Source of the DNA: Favolaschia claudopus
Lineage: Eukaryota > Basidiomycota > Agaricomycetes > Agaricales > Mycenaceae
Assembly (NCBI GenBank): GCA_037176885.1
Contig: JAWWNJ010000141.1
Coordinates: forward strand, 248,001 to 312,000
DNA: 64,000 nucleotides
Direction: 5' to 3'
The notes under the pieces were generated by a model. It did not search any database, was not told the DNA's origin, and saw only the letters and a list, made by a program, of their open reading frames with translations. The position numbers were made by a program, and so were the translations under genes. Shown here one piece after another: positions 32,704 to 42,959 of this stretch. The number at the start of each line of letters is the position of its first letter. Positions within the stretch are counted from its first letter, which is position 1.

Positions 32704-35700
32704 TTGAAGAATCTAGCGCAAGGATCAAAGGACTCAAAGAAGAATGACAAGCAGAAGTCTGAGAAAGCGAGACCTAGAAAGCGCCGTGACAAGGCAAATG
32801 CCTCTGCTACTACAGATTCCGAATCTGATTCCGATGACTCTGAACATGGACATTTAGCTATACCTGTTGTTTCCCAGAAATCTTATGCTGCTATGTCTGC
32901 TTATCTTTTGAGTGATGCAAACCCTTCATCCAAAGCTGTGGTAGTTGACTCTGGTGCTTCTACTACCATGACACCAAATGAGGCATGGTTTGAGACAGGT
33001 TCTTACAAAGTACTCAATCCACCGAAAAGGGTGCGGCTTGGAAATGACACATATTGTGATGCAGTTGGAACTGGAACCATCCGTCTATCTTGCAAAACAA
33101 AGCGAGGGATGTCTGATGTCTCTTTACGTGCATTACATGTCCCAACCTTTGGTATCACACTTGTCTCAGTGCAACAAATGGCTAAAAAGGGATACAATAG
33201 CATGTTTGAAGCAGATAGCTGCATTGTTCGAAACCCAAAAGGGCAAAGAATGATTGAAGCCAAGCATCGGAAGGGACTGTACCACATTGTCTATACTCCT
33301 TTGAGTGAAGATCCACATGCACTATTTGCTATGGATATAAATCATCTTCATCGAATATCTGGTCATACAAATTTCCAACTATTACAGAAATCTGTTGCTA
33401 AAGGCCGACTTGGTGAAATTACATCCTTGACAGGAGTCCCCAAATTCTGTGAACCCTGTGTTCTTGGGAAAATGAAGAAATTACCATTTTCCAAAAGTCA
33501 AACCAAAGCTCGTGGTCCTTTAGATATTGTATCATCTGATGTTGGTGGTCCAGTAACACCTGAAGGCCCAGGTGGAATACGCTACTGGGTGGTTCTTATA
33601 GATCATCATTCCTCTGAGGTGTGGATTCTATTTGCCCAAAAGAAATCCCAAGTCTATTCGAAACTCAAAGAATGGCGAAAATCTACTGAGGCTCATTTTC
33701 GTGCTCAAATTGCTAATTGGGAATTCTGTGAGGGCTGGACTCGATTCTTTCGCACAGATGAGGGTGGTGAATTCACGTCTCATCAAATGGAAACAGAATT
33801 CAAACGTCTAGGCATCATCCATGAAACAACAGCGCCTTACACTCCAGAGCAAAACGGAGTAGCAGAGCGAATGAATCAAACACTTGTTTCCAGAGCTACA
33901 ACTATGTTGATTGCCTCACGCCTTCCTCGTAAATTTTGGGTCTTAGCAATGCGAGCAGCTGGTTATACTGTGAATAGAACACCTACTTCAGCACAGGAAT
34001 TTGAGATACCTCATGAGAAACTTTTTGACCGTCCAATAAACATACGACACCTTCATCCCTTTGGCTGTAGAGCTTATCCTCTGATTCCTAAAGAAAAGCG
34101 TCACAAGCAGAAATTTGGTGATAAAGCAAAGCGGTGCATCTTTGTTGGCTACCATGAAAACAGTAAAGCATATGACTTGCTAGTAATCAACAAAGATGGT
34201 TCTTATGGCGAAATCATCACGTCTAGGCATGTTCGGTTCGATGACCAGGAACTTCATTCACCTATAGAACCAAAGCTTGAGGCACCTGCTACATCTAGGA
34301 AAGAATATGAGGATTTTGCTCAGACACTGCGGAAGAGGTCTACCCCATATTATGGTGATAATGACGATGATGATGAACCGCCGGACACTCTACCTCACCC
34401 AATACCAGGTTCAGTGGGGGATAATCTAAGTCAGGCTGATCCACTGTCTATTGTCCATCCATCAAATAGGGGAGCTCCACCATTGCGCAAGGTCGCAGGC
34501 GTACGACAGGAACCTACTAGGCGGTCAACACGTCCACATGCAAGGGCACAACATCCCACTGCTGAGTACGACAGAATAGCTGAAGGACCACAGCATCAGT
34601 CAAAAGCTCAGCGTGATGCAGAGAATGCAGCACGTAAACAGGCGAAAGAAAATGAAGCTTCTGTCGAACCAGACATTGAAGTCCCTGATGCTCCAGAGGC
34701 AGTCTTGCTTGCTTCTCTAGACGATGCTATTGAAGAAGCCTTTTCAGCTCAGAACCCGTTCAACCCTCTTGACCCTTCTAGTTGGCAAGAAGCATTGCAG
34801 GGTCCTAATGCTGAACATTGGAAAGCTGGACTTGAAGAGGAACTTGCTGGTTTCCGAGCAAATGATGTCTATGATGTTGTTCCCGTACCACACGGTGTCA
34901 AGCCTATTAAATCCAAAGTGGTTCCCAAAGTCAAAGTGGATGAAACAGGCAAAATTGCTCGTTACAAAGTCCGAATCGTTGCCAGAGGAGATACTCAGAA
35001 AGAAGGTGTTGACTACAAAGAAGTTTTTGCGCCCACTGCCAATCTTGAGTCTGTTCACATCATTTGTGCTCTTGCTGCCAAATATGACTTAGAACTGGAT
35101 CAGCTGGATGTTTCACAAGCCTACCTCAATGGTAAACTGGAGGAAGAAATCTACATGATGCCTCCAGATGGTGTTGAAATTCCAGAAGGTCACTGCTGGC
35201 GACTCAAGCGTTCATTGTATGGTCTTAAACAAGCTGGGAGAACTTGGAACAGGACTTTTGACACAGAGATTCTAAAACTCGGATTTCATCGCTTGAATTC
35301 AGAGACCTGCCTTTATGTTTATAAAGAAGGCAAACAGACTTGTTTTGTTGTGGTCTATGTTGATGATCTTCTTGTTGCTGCAACTTCTAAAGAATTCTCT
35401 TCCAAAGTCAAAAGAATGCTTTCATCTACTTTTAAGATGCGAGACCTAGGTCCAGCCAAATACCTCCTTGGGATCGAGATCGTTCGAAACCGTAAGAAGC
35501 GCACCATTGCACTGAACCAGCGTCAGTATATTGACAAAGTTCTTTCTCGCTATGGCATGACAGACTGCAAACCTGTATTCACACCTATGTCTACTGGAAC
35601 CCCACTCACAGAGAATGACCCTGATGACGACAGTATCATTACCCATATGGCTATTGTCGAAGGTGGATCTATTGTTCCATATCAAAGTGTAATCGGGTCT

Positions 35701-36270
35701 GCTATGTATGCCATGCTAGGTACTCGACCAGATCTTGCATACAGTGTAGGAGTACTTGGTCGATTTAGTGCAAAGCCAAAGAGAATTCATTGGGCAGCAG
35801 CAAAACGACTTCTTCGATACCTCAAAGGCACCCGTCATTGGGAACTTGTATACAGCGGGGCTGACATCAGCATGGACATGCAATTTCTGGGATACAGTGA
35901 TGCCAATTGGAGAGATACATCTCGTTCTACTTCTGGTTATGTGTTCATTGTCAACTCTGGAGCAATCGGATGGTCTAGCCGTCGGCAATCCATGGTCGCT
36001 CTATCTTCTACGTATACTGAGAGTGAATACAGCCGACACGGTCAGAGGAAAGGAGTCGCATCCAGTATGAAGACAAACACAAACAAACTTTGCACCCCGC
36101 AGCGCTTTTCTCCCGTCTCACCTCTGCGCCGCCGTCATGCCTCCAACATCAGCTCAGAGAAGACTGCCATGTTCGTTTTGTTATGTTTCTTAATTCGAAA
36201 TATTGATTTCTCGACAGGCTCTTTGCTTCGGAACCCGTTAACGGCCAAGGTGCTCTCTCCAGCCAAATGA
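32704..36270 (+). CDS. Copia pol polyprotein (protease, integrase, reverse transcriptase, partial RNase H)
   Basis: The single frame has all expected parts in copia order. Protease VVDSGAST lies near residue 81. The integrase zinc region is HRISGHTN ... CEPCVLGKMKKLPF. The integrase core has SSDVGGP (residue ~278), FRTDEGGEF (~352) and PEQNGVAERMNQ (~384). Reverse transcriptase has LDVSQAYLNGKLEEEIYMMP, SLYGLKQAGRTWNRTF and YVDDLLVA (~885). RNase H has YSDANWRD (~1065) but is lost after ALSSTYTESEYS. The last about 80 residues (to 36270) come from unrelated flanking sequence. The frame opens upstream into the gag knuckle, so there is no true pol start here. Confidence 0.9.
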   Translation: MKNLAQGSKDSKKNDKQKSEKARPRKRRDKANASATTDSESDSDDSEHGHLAIPVVSQKSYAAMSAYLLSDANPSSKAVVVDSGASTTMTPNEAWFETGSYKVLNPPKRVRLGNDTYCDAVGTGTIRLSCKTKRGMSDVSLRALHVPTFGITLVSVQQMAKKGYNSMFEADSCIVRNPKGQRMIEAKHRKGLYHIVYTPLSEDPHALFAMDINHLHRISGHTNFQLLQKSVAKGRLGEITSLTGVPKFCEPCVLGKMKKLPFSKSQTKARGPLDIVSSDVGGPVTPEGPGGIRYWVVLIDHHSSEVWILFAQKKSQVYSKLKEWRKSTEAHFRAQIANWEFCEGWTRFFRTDEGGEFTSHQMETEFKRLGIIHETTAPYTPEQNGVAERMNQTLVSRATTMLIASRLPRKFWVLAMRAAGYTVNRTPTSAQEFEIPHEKLFDRPINIRHLHPFGCRAYPLIPKEKRHKQKFGDKAKRCIFVGYHENSKAYDLLVINKDGSYGEIITSRHVRFDDQELHSPIEPKLEAPATSRKEYEDFAQTLRKRSTPYYGDNDDDDEPPDTLPHPIPGSVGDNLSQADPLSIVHPSNRGAPPLRKVAGVRQEPTRRSTRPHARAQHPTAEYDRIAEGPQHQSKAQRDAENAARKQAKENEASVEPDIEVPDAPEAVLLASLDDAIEEAFSAQNPFNPLDPSSWQEALQGPNAEHWKAGLEEELAGFRANDVYDVVPVPHGVKPIKSKVVPKVKVDETGKIARYKVRIVARGDTQKEGVDYKEVFAPTANLESVHIICALAAKYDLELDQLDVSQAYLNGKLEEEIYMMPPDGVEIPEGHCWRLKRSLYGLKQAGRTWNRTFDTEILKLGFHRLNSETCLYVYKEGKQTCFVVVYVDDLLVAATSKEFSSKVKRMLSSTFKMRDLGPAKYLLGIEIVRNRKKRTIALNQRQYIDKVLSRYGMTDCKPVFTPMSTGTPLTENDPDDDSIITHMAIVEGGSIVPYQSVIGSAMYAMLGTRPDLAYSVGVLGRFSAKPKRIHWAAAKRLLRYLKGTRHWELVYSGADISMDMQFLGYSDANWRDTSRSTSGYVFIVNSGAIGWSSRRQSMVALSSTYTESEYSRHGQRKGVASSMKTNTNKLCTPQRFSPVSPLRRRHASNISSEKTAMFVLLCFLIRNIDFSTGSLLRNPLTAKVLSPAK

Positions 36271-36787
36271 CGGATACTCAATTCTTAGATGCACACTTTA
36301 TCCTGTTATACCAGCCACTCACGCAATTCAATTCAGACGACCAGTCTCCATCGCCCTCACCTAAGACGACCAAACCCTCTCCTCTCTCCCCCCTCTGACT
36401 CCTTCGCAATATGTGGAGACGCAACATTGGGACATTGAGAACGACGTCGTTTCCGATGCTGATAGCGAGCCAGACAGCAACGGTGACGGTGCTGAAAGCC
36501 GGATGCGTTTCTGGGATTGGTTGGGGAAAGATGGGATGATAAGTGCGTCGTCCCATGTTCCACTCTTCATTTGTCTACGAATCTAACTACATTCAGATTG
36601 GGCGGTTCTATCTACGCCTTCCTTCACTCCCAATCCTCCTCCTTCTACTGCCTGCGATGTTTTGGTCAAGCACGAAGACAACGGAGACGATGCTGGAGAA
36701 ACTACTGTGAAGCAGGAGGACGTTCCGCTCGAGCCTTTGCCAGACCTCACTTTCTCGGAGCTCTCATGTGACGAAAGTTTACCGTAA
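36137..36787 (+). CDS. Small unknown acidic multi-exon gene
   Basis: The last two exons are convincing. One ends at 36542 (reading PSQYVETQHWDIENDVVSDA and SRMRFWDWLGKDGMI). After a 54-bp intron (36543-36596) with a CTAAC branch site, another runs to TAA at 36785-36787 (NWAVLSTPSFTPNPPPSTAC and KQEDVPLEPLPDLTFSEL). A likely start is ATG at 36137 (MPPTSAQRRLPCSFC), reminiscent of a short Cys-containing N-terminus, but exon boundaries between 36180 and 36380 are unresolved. The product is Pro-rich and acidic with no known domain. The truncated copia tail lies immediately upstream, so this gene may now use different 5' sequence. Confidence 0.5.
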
Positions 36788-37057
36788 GGCATGAGTTTCG
36801 GCACACGAGAGCTGGTTTGTGGCGAACAGAGTGACTGGTTTAAGTTCTAGATTCACCAAAGCCTTGTAGCTAATACATCGGAGTACTTATAACAAGTAAG
36901 TAAGTAAAACAAAGGCGGAATGAGATCATCTATGAGCGCAGGATAATGGAAACGGAGCGGGAAATGGAGATGGGTCTAAGTACAACACGGTCACGAGATA
37001 AAAAAGAAATGATGGTGTTACATACGCCCTCCAGGTTGACGCGTCGGCAAACTCAAT

Positions 37058-40000
37058 CTAAGTCTGCATCTCATCAGAACCTCCCGCGGACGGTCCAGCG
37101 CGCTTCTCGGCGGCAGCTTTCTCAGCAGCGGCCTTTTCAGAAGCCAACTCAGCCTCGATCCGAGCATCCAATTCCTCTCTCTCCTTCTCCTCCTCCACCA
37201 TACGGCTCTTCAACGCCAAGCGCTGAGCCATGGCCGTAACCCGCTCGTACTCCGGAGCATCCCGCTGTTGTCTCTTAACACGTCCCTCGGCCTTCGCACG
37301 CTCGCGGTTGTCCTGCCGGCGCAAGTCCATCTCCGTCAAGCGGTCCCAACGCGCCTGGGAAACAAGGACCTGCCCGGCAGGCGGCGCCTCGGCAAGGTCA
37401 CTCTCGCGAACGGAATAGATGACGATGGAGGGGAGGTGATGGTCGGGATACCAGAGAGTGCGGCCCGACTCGATGTCGTAGTAAGCCCACTTCTCTCCGG
37501 AAAGACAATGAGCATTGAGAATGCGCGCGAAGTCGACATAGCCCCACGGCATGTCCTTGTAGCGATTGGCGGGGTCGTTAAGGAGGTAATTGAACATGAT
37601 GTATACGCGGACCAGCATCGCGGGAACAACGTGGGTGGTTTTGTTATCAGGGTCGCGAAGGTGGAAGGTGTGATCGTCAATATGCTGGAGCCAATGTGAA
37701 TTGTTGAAGTCGAGGAATTTAGCGAGGGCGACGATGTCCTTCCCAAGCACTCCGTTGACACGGAAGCCGGAAGACTGGGTGGAAGAAGAGGAAGATTTGT
37801 TGGAGTGTTTGTGGTTGGGCATGGCGAGGGATGGGATAACGGTTGAGGAAGTGGAGGATGAGTAAGAGGTAGAGGAGAACTCGGGGTTGAGTTCCACAAA
37901 CAAATTCAGAGAGCTTATATATCCACTCTGATTTGAGACATACCTCTGTTCCGCATGAATCAAGACGATATCCGCAGAGAATATGTCAATGTCTTCCTCG
38001 GGTAATTTCCCAGACCCGAGCGGAAGTTCAGAAATCTCAGATATTCCGAGAGACTCAAAATAATCCTGTAAGGCGGTAAGATGACTCGCCTGAGAGTATG
38101 GCATCCAAGAACGATCCCCGGACTGCCACTGAACTTCAAAAACAGCATTGGCACGCCGTCCTGAGTGCCCCACAATTTTATCAATCGCCCATTCATGGGT
38201 TGTTGCATTGGTGGAAACATCCAGCTGAGTTTCCAGCCTCCCTGGGAAGCGGCGGTCATCATTCGGCACATGGATCCGAAGTAATGAAGAGTGAAAAACA
38301 TTGTGTACACCGCGTTGTTTCAAATTCGGAGGCAGTTCAATCTGAAATGAATTATTTCCGAAGTCTCGGATAATGCGGTAAGGACCAATGAATTTAGGAA
38401 TTAGCTTACGAGCTAATCCCTTCTCAAATTTGAGGTTCTTGGTTGAGAGATAAACCAAGTCTCCTTGCACAAACGGTGCAGCTTGCCTTCGCCTATTTGC
38501 GTTGCGAGTTTGTTTGACGCGAGCAGCAAGTACTGCGTCATGAGCTGCCATAATGGCGAGCCGACGTTGTAATGCGAAATTAGCGATCCCAGGGTATTCT
38601 CGAGTGCGATCGGAGTCCCAGATTAAAGACCGAGGCATCCGCCCGTTGTTCAGAAAGAATGGAGTATAGCCCGTTGTCTCGGAACGAGCGGAATTGAGTG
38701 CAAATTCCACAGCAGGTAATTTTGCAACCCAATCCTTCTGTTTCTCGCCAATGCACTGTCTAAGCATCTGGGTAACGGTACGGTTCGCCCGTTCCGTGCT
38801 GCCATCCGTCTCGGGATGATACGCGCTTGACATTCTCAGCTTGGTTCCAATCAATTCATGAAGTCGACGCCAGAAGTTACTGGTAAACAGAACATCGCGG
38901 TCACTCACGATGGATTTAGGTAGCCCGTGTAACTTGTACACATGTTCAAACATAAGCTCGGCCATCTGCTTAGCAGTGTAGTTGATACGGCTTGGAACAA
39001 TGTGAACCATTCCTGTTAATAGACAAATTACAACTGTAATCGAATTGAACACGCTATCGCGGTTCCTAGACTCGGGGAGAGGTCCCACAAAGTCTACCCC
39101 AATCGATTCCCAAGGCTGAGTGGGAGGATTAAGTGAATGAAGAAATCCGTAGGGTTTCTGATTGTTCGGCTTACTGTGTTTGCAAGTTTTGCACGAGTCG
39201 CAATAAATTTGCGTATCAGGCACTAAATCCTTCCACCACACATACTCCCGAAGGTAGTCAGTGGTTTTACGAGGCCCAAGGTGTGCCAGAACAGAATGAG
39301 CTTCCGAAATAATGATTTCCCGGATGTTTCGACCCTTGTATTTGAGATGAGGGATACAGAGGACTTTGCGATCGTGTTCACAAAGAAATATGAGCCCGTC
39401 AGAGACCTCAAAGTTCTTGAAGGCTTTTGGAGTCGCCAGAATGTCCTTAAAGAACGAATCTTGGTCGTATTTATGTTGTAAGAACTTCACCAAGTCCAAG
39501 CCATCAGTCCCTCCAGAGATCACAGGAAAGAGAGAAGGATCCATGTCCTTTAACTGTTGCTCAAGTTCAGACAGTGTAGGTGGTCGTGGAGTCGACGGTT
39601 CAAGAGGTGGAGGCTCATCGGTCGTGGTAGACGGAGAAATAGATTCCGTTGATGGCGGATTTGCTTCCGGGATCAAAGTTTGATCACCGCTGTCAAACGG
39701 CTTTGCCTTCGCTCTTGACTTCGCGTCAGAGCGCCTTGACTTCGCGTCAGGCTTTTTCAATTTCAATTTATTGGTACTCCCGCCCTCCTTTGCTTCTCCT
39801 GGAGATGCAAAATCTTGCTTGTCAACGTTACGAGTCATTGACCTCAAAACTCGGCCCTCTTGGGTATGCTTCGCCTCAGCAGCCTTCTGCTTAAGCTGTT
39901 GCTCAGCAGCACGTGTAGCAGACCTCAAGACTCGGTCACTCGCTATTGCTTTCGCTTCAGAACCAGCAAACACCGGCATGGAGATAGAATTGATATTGAG

Positions 40001-41374
40001 AGCGTCGTTATTGACCACATCATGGTACGTGTACTCGCTTCTTGCGCGCACGGTACCCGGTGCCTCATTCGAGTAGATCCGAGATAAAGCATCTGCGAGA
40101 ACATTCTCTGTTCCCGGGATGTATACCACCTCAAAATCAAATTCGGAAATCTTTTCCATCCAACGAGCTTGTCGTCCAGACAAATTCTTCTGATTCATGA
40201 AGTGAATCAGACCTTTGTGGTCTGTTATCCATTTGAAATGGAACCCTTGTAGTATGTCACGGTGCCTGATCATTGCTTCAACACCTGCTAACATTTCAAT
40301 CTCATGCACAGGATAATTCTGCTGTGCCGAGTTAAGTTTTGCACTAAAGAATGCGGCAACCTTGGCTGACTTCCAATCAGCGCCCTGGCTGACTACGCCA
40401 GCAATTGCCGAGCTCGATCCGTCAGTGACAAGAAAGGCAGGATCAGCACCTGGTCCATACTTCAGGGGAACACGGCGATGCTCCCGTGATTGGTGAGCAA
40501 TCCGTTTGCAATCTTCGAAAGCTCGCTGATGAGTATAACCCCAACGGAAAGGGACTGTATCCCCAGTCAATCCGTGAAGAATACCCATAGGCCTTCGGAT
40601 TCGAGCCAGATCGTCAGCAAGGTATCCAATCGAACCGAGAAATCCACGCAGTAAGTCCCGGTTCGTTGGAGTTTTCCAGTTGATTACACTGTCGACCTTA
40701 TCAGGGTCCATCCGAATCCCATCATCATCGACTATCCGACCGAGAACTTTCATGTCTGGCTTCAAGAATTGAAGTTTATGCTCACTCAGGTAGAGTGTTT
40801 CACGCTTTAACACGTCGATGATTGCCTTGACATGCTTAATGTGCTCGTCTAAGGTCTCAGAATAGATGATAATATCATCAAGATACACATCCATGAACCT
40901 TCCGATGAAATCCGAGAACAGGTAATTCATTAATGATTGATACGTAGCTGGTGCGTTGCAATCGCCTATTTGGATCACCAAACTGACCATATTTCCATCA
41001 GGAGTAGTAACGGTTGTACGGTCTACATGTTCGGGAATTATCCGAATCTGTTCATATGCGTCCTGACCATCAATCAGCGAACGATATTTACACCGTGCAA
41101 CACGACGCAAGATACCTTCCATGTCGGGAAGCGGGGAAGATAACTTGTGAGTATTCTTGTTGCGTGCTCGCAAGTCAACCACCGTGCGTAATTTCGGCGG
41201 GTTTGTCTTCGCTGTAGTGAGGAAAGGCGAGTTGAAGCACAGATATTCCACGGGATTAGCGAGCCTCCCTGGGAAAATTTGGTATAGGGTGGAAGCGGGA
41301 GAAAGCGTACCTTGACCTCCGTTCCTCGAGCCCATTGATGTCAGCCGAACCCAGAAACTTTGGCCGCCTAACAT
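37058..41374 (-). CDS. Ty3/gypsy pol (RT, RNase H, integrase, chromodomain-like) with C-terminal extension
   Basis: 1438 codons from ATG at 41374. Reverse transcriptase: LIDGQDAYEQI (Asp ~102) and YLDDIIIYS (~164). RNase H: VTDGSSSAIAG (~318). Integrase zinc module: HSVLAHLG ... CDSCKTCKH (~693-732). Core: VDFVGPL (~761), VSDRDVLFTSNFW (~825), ETDGSTERAN (~861). IDKIVGHSGRRANAVFEVQW (~1064) is chromodomain-like, as in chromoviruses. From residue 1185 (MPNHKHSNKSSSS, 37822) a further 254 residues follow in the same frame, ending in a coiled-coil-like Glu/Ala tail. Gag and protease are missing upstream and no LTR is seen, so the element is 5' truncated. The extension could be a fused third ORF or captured gene. 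Confidence 0.85.
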   Translation of the reverse strand: MLGGQSFWVRLTSMGSRNGGQGTLSPASTLYQIFPGRLANPVEYLCFNSPFLTTAKTNPPKLRTVVDLRARNKNTHKLSSPLPDMEGILRRVARCKYRSLIDGQDAYEQIRIIPEHVDRTTVTTPDGNMVSLVIQIGDCNAPATYQSLMNYLFSDFIGRFMDVYLDDIIIYSETLDEHIKHVKAIIDVLKRETLYLSEHKLQFLKPDMKVLGRIVDDDGIRMDPDKVDSVINWKTPTNRDLLRGFLGSIGYLADDLARIRRPMGILHGLTGDTVPFRWGYTHQRAFEDCKRIAHQSREHRRVPLKYGPGADPAFLVTDGSSSAIAGVVSQGADWKSAKVAAFFSAKLNSAQQNYPVHEIEMLAGVEAMIRHRDILQGFHFKWITDHKGLIHFMNQKNLSGRQARWMEKISEFDFEVVYIPGTENVLADALSRIYSNEAPGTVRARSEYTYHDVVNNDALNINSISMPVFAGSEAKAIASDRVLRSATRAAEQQLKQKAAEAKHTQEGRVLRSMTRNVDKQDFASPGEAKEGGSTNKLKLKKPDAKSRRSDAKSRAKAKPFDSGDQTLIPEANPPSTESISPSTTTDEPPPLEPSTPRPPTLSELEQQLKDMDPSLFPVISGGTDGLDLVKFLQHKYDQDSFFKDILATPKAFKNFEVSDGLIFLCEHDRKVLCIPHLKYKGRNIREIIISEAHSVLAHLGPRKTTDYLREYVWWKDLVPDTQIYCDSCKTCKHSKPNNQKPYGFLHSLNPPTQPWESIGVDFVGPLPESRNRDSVFNSITVVICLLTGMVHIVPSRINYTAKQMAELMFEHVYKLHGLPKSIVSDRDVLFTSNFWRRLHELIGTKLRMSSAYHPETDGSTERANRTVTQMLRQCIGEKQKDWVAKLPAVEFALNSARSETTGYTPFFLNNGRMPRSLIWDSDRTREYPGIANFALQRRLAIMAAHDAVLAARVKQTRNANRRRQAAPFVQGDLVYLSTKNLKFEKGLARKLIPKFIGPYRIIRDFGNNSFQIELPPNLKQRGVHNVFHSSLLRIHVPNDDRRFPGRLETQLDVSTNATTHEWAIDKIVGHSGRRANAVFEVQWQSGDRSWMPYSQASHLTALQDYFESLGISEISELPLGSGKLPEEDIDIFSADIVLIHAEQRYVSNQSGYISSLNLFVELNPEFSSTSYSSSTSSTVIPSLAMPNHKHSNKSSSSSTQSSGFRVNGVLGKDIVALAKFLDFNNSHWLQHIDDHTFHLRDPDNKTTHVVPAMLVRVYIMFNYLLNDPANRYKDMPWGYVDFARILNAHCLSGEKWAYYDIESGRTLWYPDHHLPSIVIYSVRESDLAEAPPAGQVLVSQARWDRLTEMDLRRQDNRERAKAEGRVKRQQRDAPEYERVTAMAQRLALKSRMVEEEKEREELDARIEAELASEKAAAEKAAAEKRAGPSAGGSDEMQT

Positions 41375-42678
41375 GATTTAGCGAAGAGTTCAATGAGTAC
41401 GGTTCAGCACCATATGACGAGATGCACGAACTTTTATCAGCCTTGTAACATCACGTCCGTGCGCTGGACAGATGCGGTCGATACACGTACAAACGAAACG
41501 TGAAGGAGGCAAACAGAGGCAGGGCGCTGAGCAGAAAAAAGGCAATCAGAATCGGGGAAACAAAGGCCAAGAAAATAGGATGGTACAGCGACGAAGAGAT
41601 AGTCGTTGGTTGACTATATCAGATACGACGAGTTGAGACGGACAGGAGGTAGGGCAAAAGGTCTTGAAAGACACCAAGAAGAGTGCGACCGGAGAACGAG
41701 GGTGAAAGGATTCGCCGTTATTTCAGTACAGGAAGAGCTCAAATCTCAGTCAAGAACCGTAGCGGCGCTCGAAACGTCGTCGAGTGGGATTGAGAGAATT
41801 TGGGGATGAGGGTTCGGATACTCCGGAAAGAACGCGCCACAACAAGGAGAGAGAAGCGGGAGAGCAGAATTAGCGGAGGGGCGGAGGCGATAGCGGCGAC
41901 GGCGATGGCGACAAAGAAGACACAGAGGGACTCGGAGATGGTGGTGATAAGAAAGAAAGAGAGGAGCGTGGGTAAATACTGGTGCTGTGGGCAAATACTG
42001 CAGTAATAGTGATGCTTATGTAAGGATTCGTCCATTTTGGGAAGTCCGTGATCCTCCGCGTCTTTCGGAGTCGCGTCTCTCGCTCTTTTAATTCCCTTTG
42101 CTCAGCTCAGCTTCGCAACAACTCAGACCAAGTGTCAAAATTCTAGATGAAATTATCTTCGATGACTTTAACACGCGATGGAGACAGGCGTGTTGCCGGT
42201 GCACGACAAAGAAGCAGTTAGCCAAACATGCAAGAAGGTCAGTAGTTGTCGGCCAGCAACGAAACAGCATCAAATCACTCTTTGTTCCACTGTAATATCT
42301 CATGTCTTTCCATGCTCGACTCTGGAGCATTCTTTCTCTGTACCAACTTTTTAGCTGTTTGACAAAATACTCTATATTGTTCTATTTGCGGACATTGGGC
42401 GTAGAAATTGAATGAGGAACGACATGCTGGCAGCGCGGCTGAGCAGCTTGAAGGAATCAAAGCCTGCTGAAAATTCAGCGTGGCCGCTCAAGATTGCGCA
42501 CCACTGTGACGAGTGCTAGCACCGGTTTCATGCACCGTGTGATGGAGCCGGCGGATTGATGTCGCATCAACTGAACCGGATATGGCAGTCATACAATGAA
42601 TAGCATTATTTGGCATGAGGGTCATTCAGCGGGAGTCCCAAAGTGTTTCTGAACACTTTTATGAGGTATCTGACGATG
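41375..42678. other. No supported gene
   Basis: Purine-rich sequence (41,480-41,960) with short frames only. No gag, protease or LTR of the adjacent gypsy element is visible. Confidence 0.3.
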
Positions 42679-42850
42679 CCTAGGCTCGATACCAGCCGTT
42701 ATAGTGGTAATGACGAGCAAGCAGGTATTACTGTTATAGTAAGTAATACCTGCTTGCTATAGTAAGTAATACCTGCTTGCTCGTCATTACTATAACAGTA
42801 ATACCTGCTTGCTCGTCATTACCACTATAACGGCTGGTATCGAGCCTAGG
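42679..42850. mobile_element. Foldback element with 63-bp perfect arms
   Basis: CCTAGGCTCGATACCAGCCG (42679) begins a 63-bp arm that is exactly mirrored to 42850. The 46-bp loop region itself repeats AGTAATACCTGCTTGCT twice. CCTAGG at each end is a palindrome and might include a target duplication. Non-coding. Confidence 0.85.
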
Positions 42851-42959
42851 ATTCAGGCGCACCACAAATATTGAGCACGGTGTCAGGAACTACTACCAGT
42901 ACATATATGTACCTCCCCACCCGTAACTTGGGTACCAGAGGGCTGAAGGGCAGTTTTGA

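Larger units (their letters stand above)
31448..36033 (+). mobile_element. Ty1/copia LTR retrotransposon, 3' truncated
   Basis: Contains a probable 5' LTR (about 31448-31738), a primer-site-like GGTTATGGGCC at 31741, gag and pol. The sequence is cut within RNase H at about 36033 and no 3' LTR is seen, so the element is dead although most of pol is intact. Confidence 0.8.
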
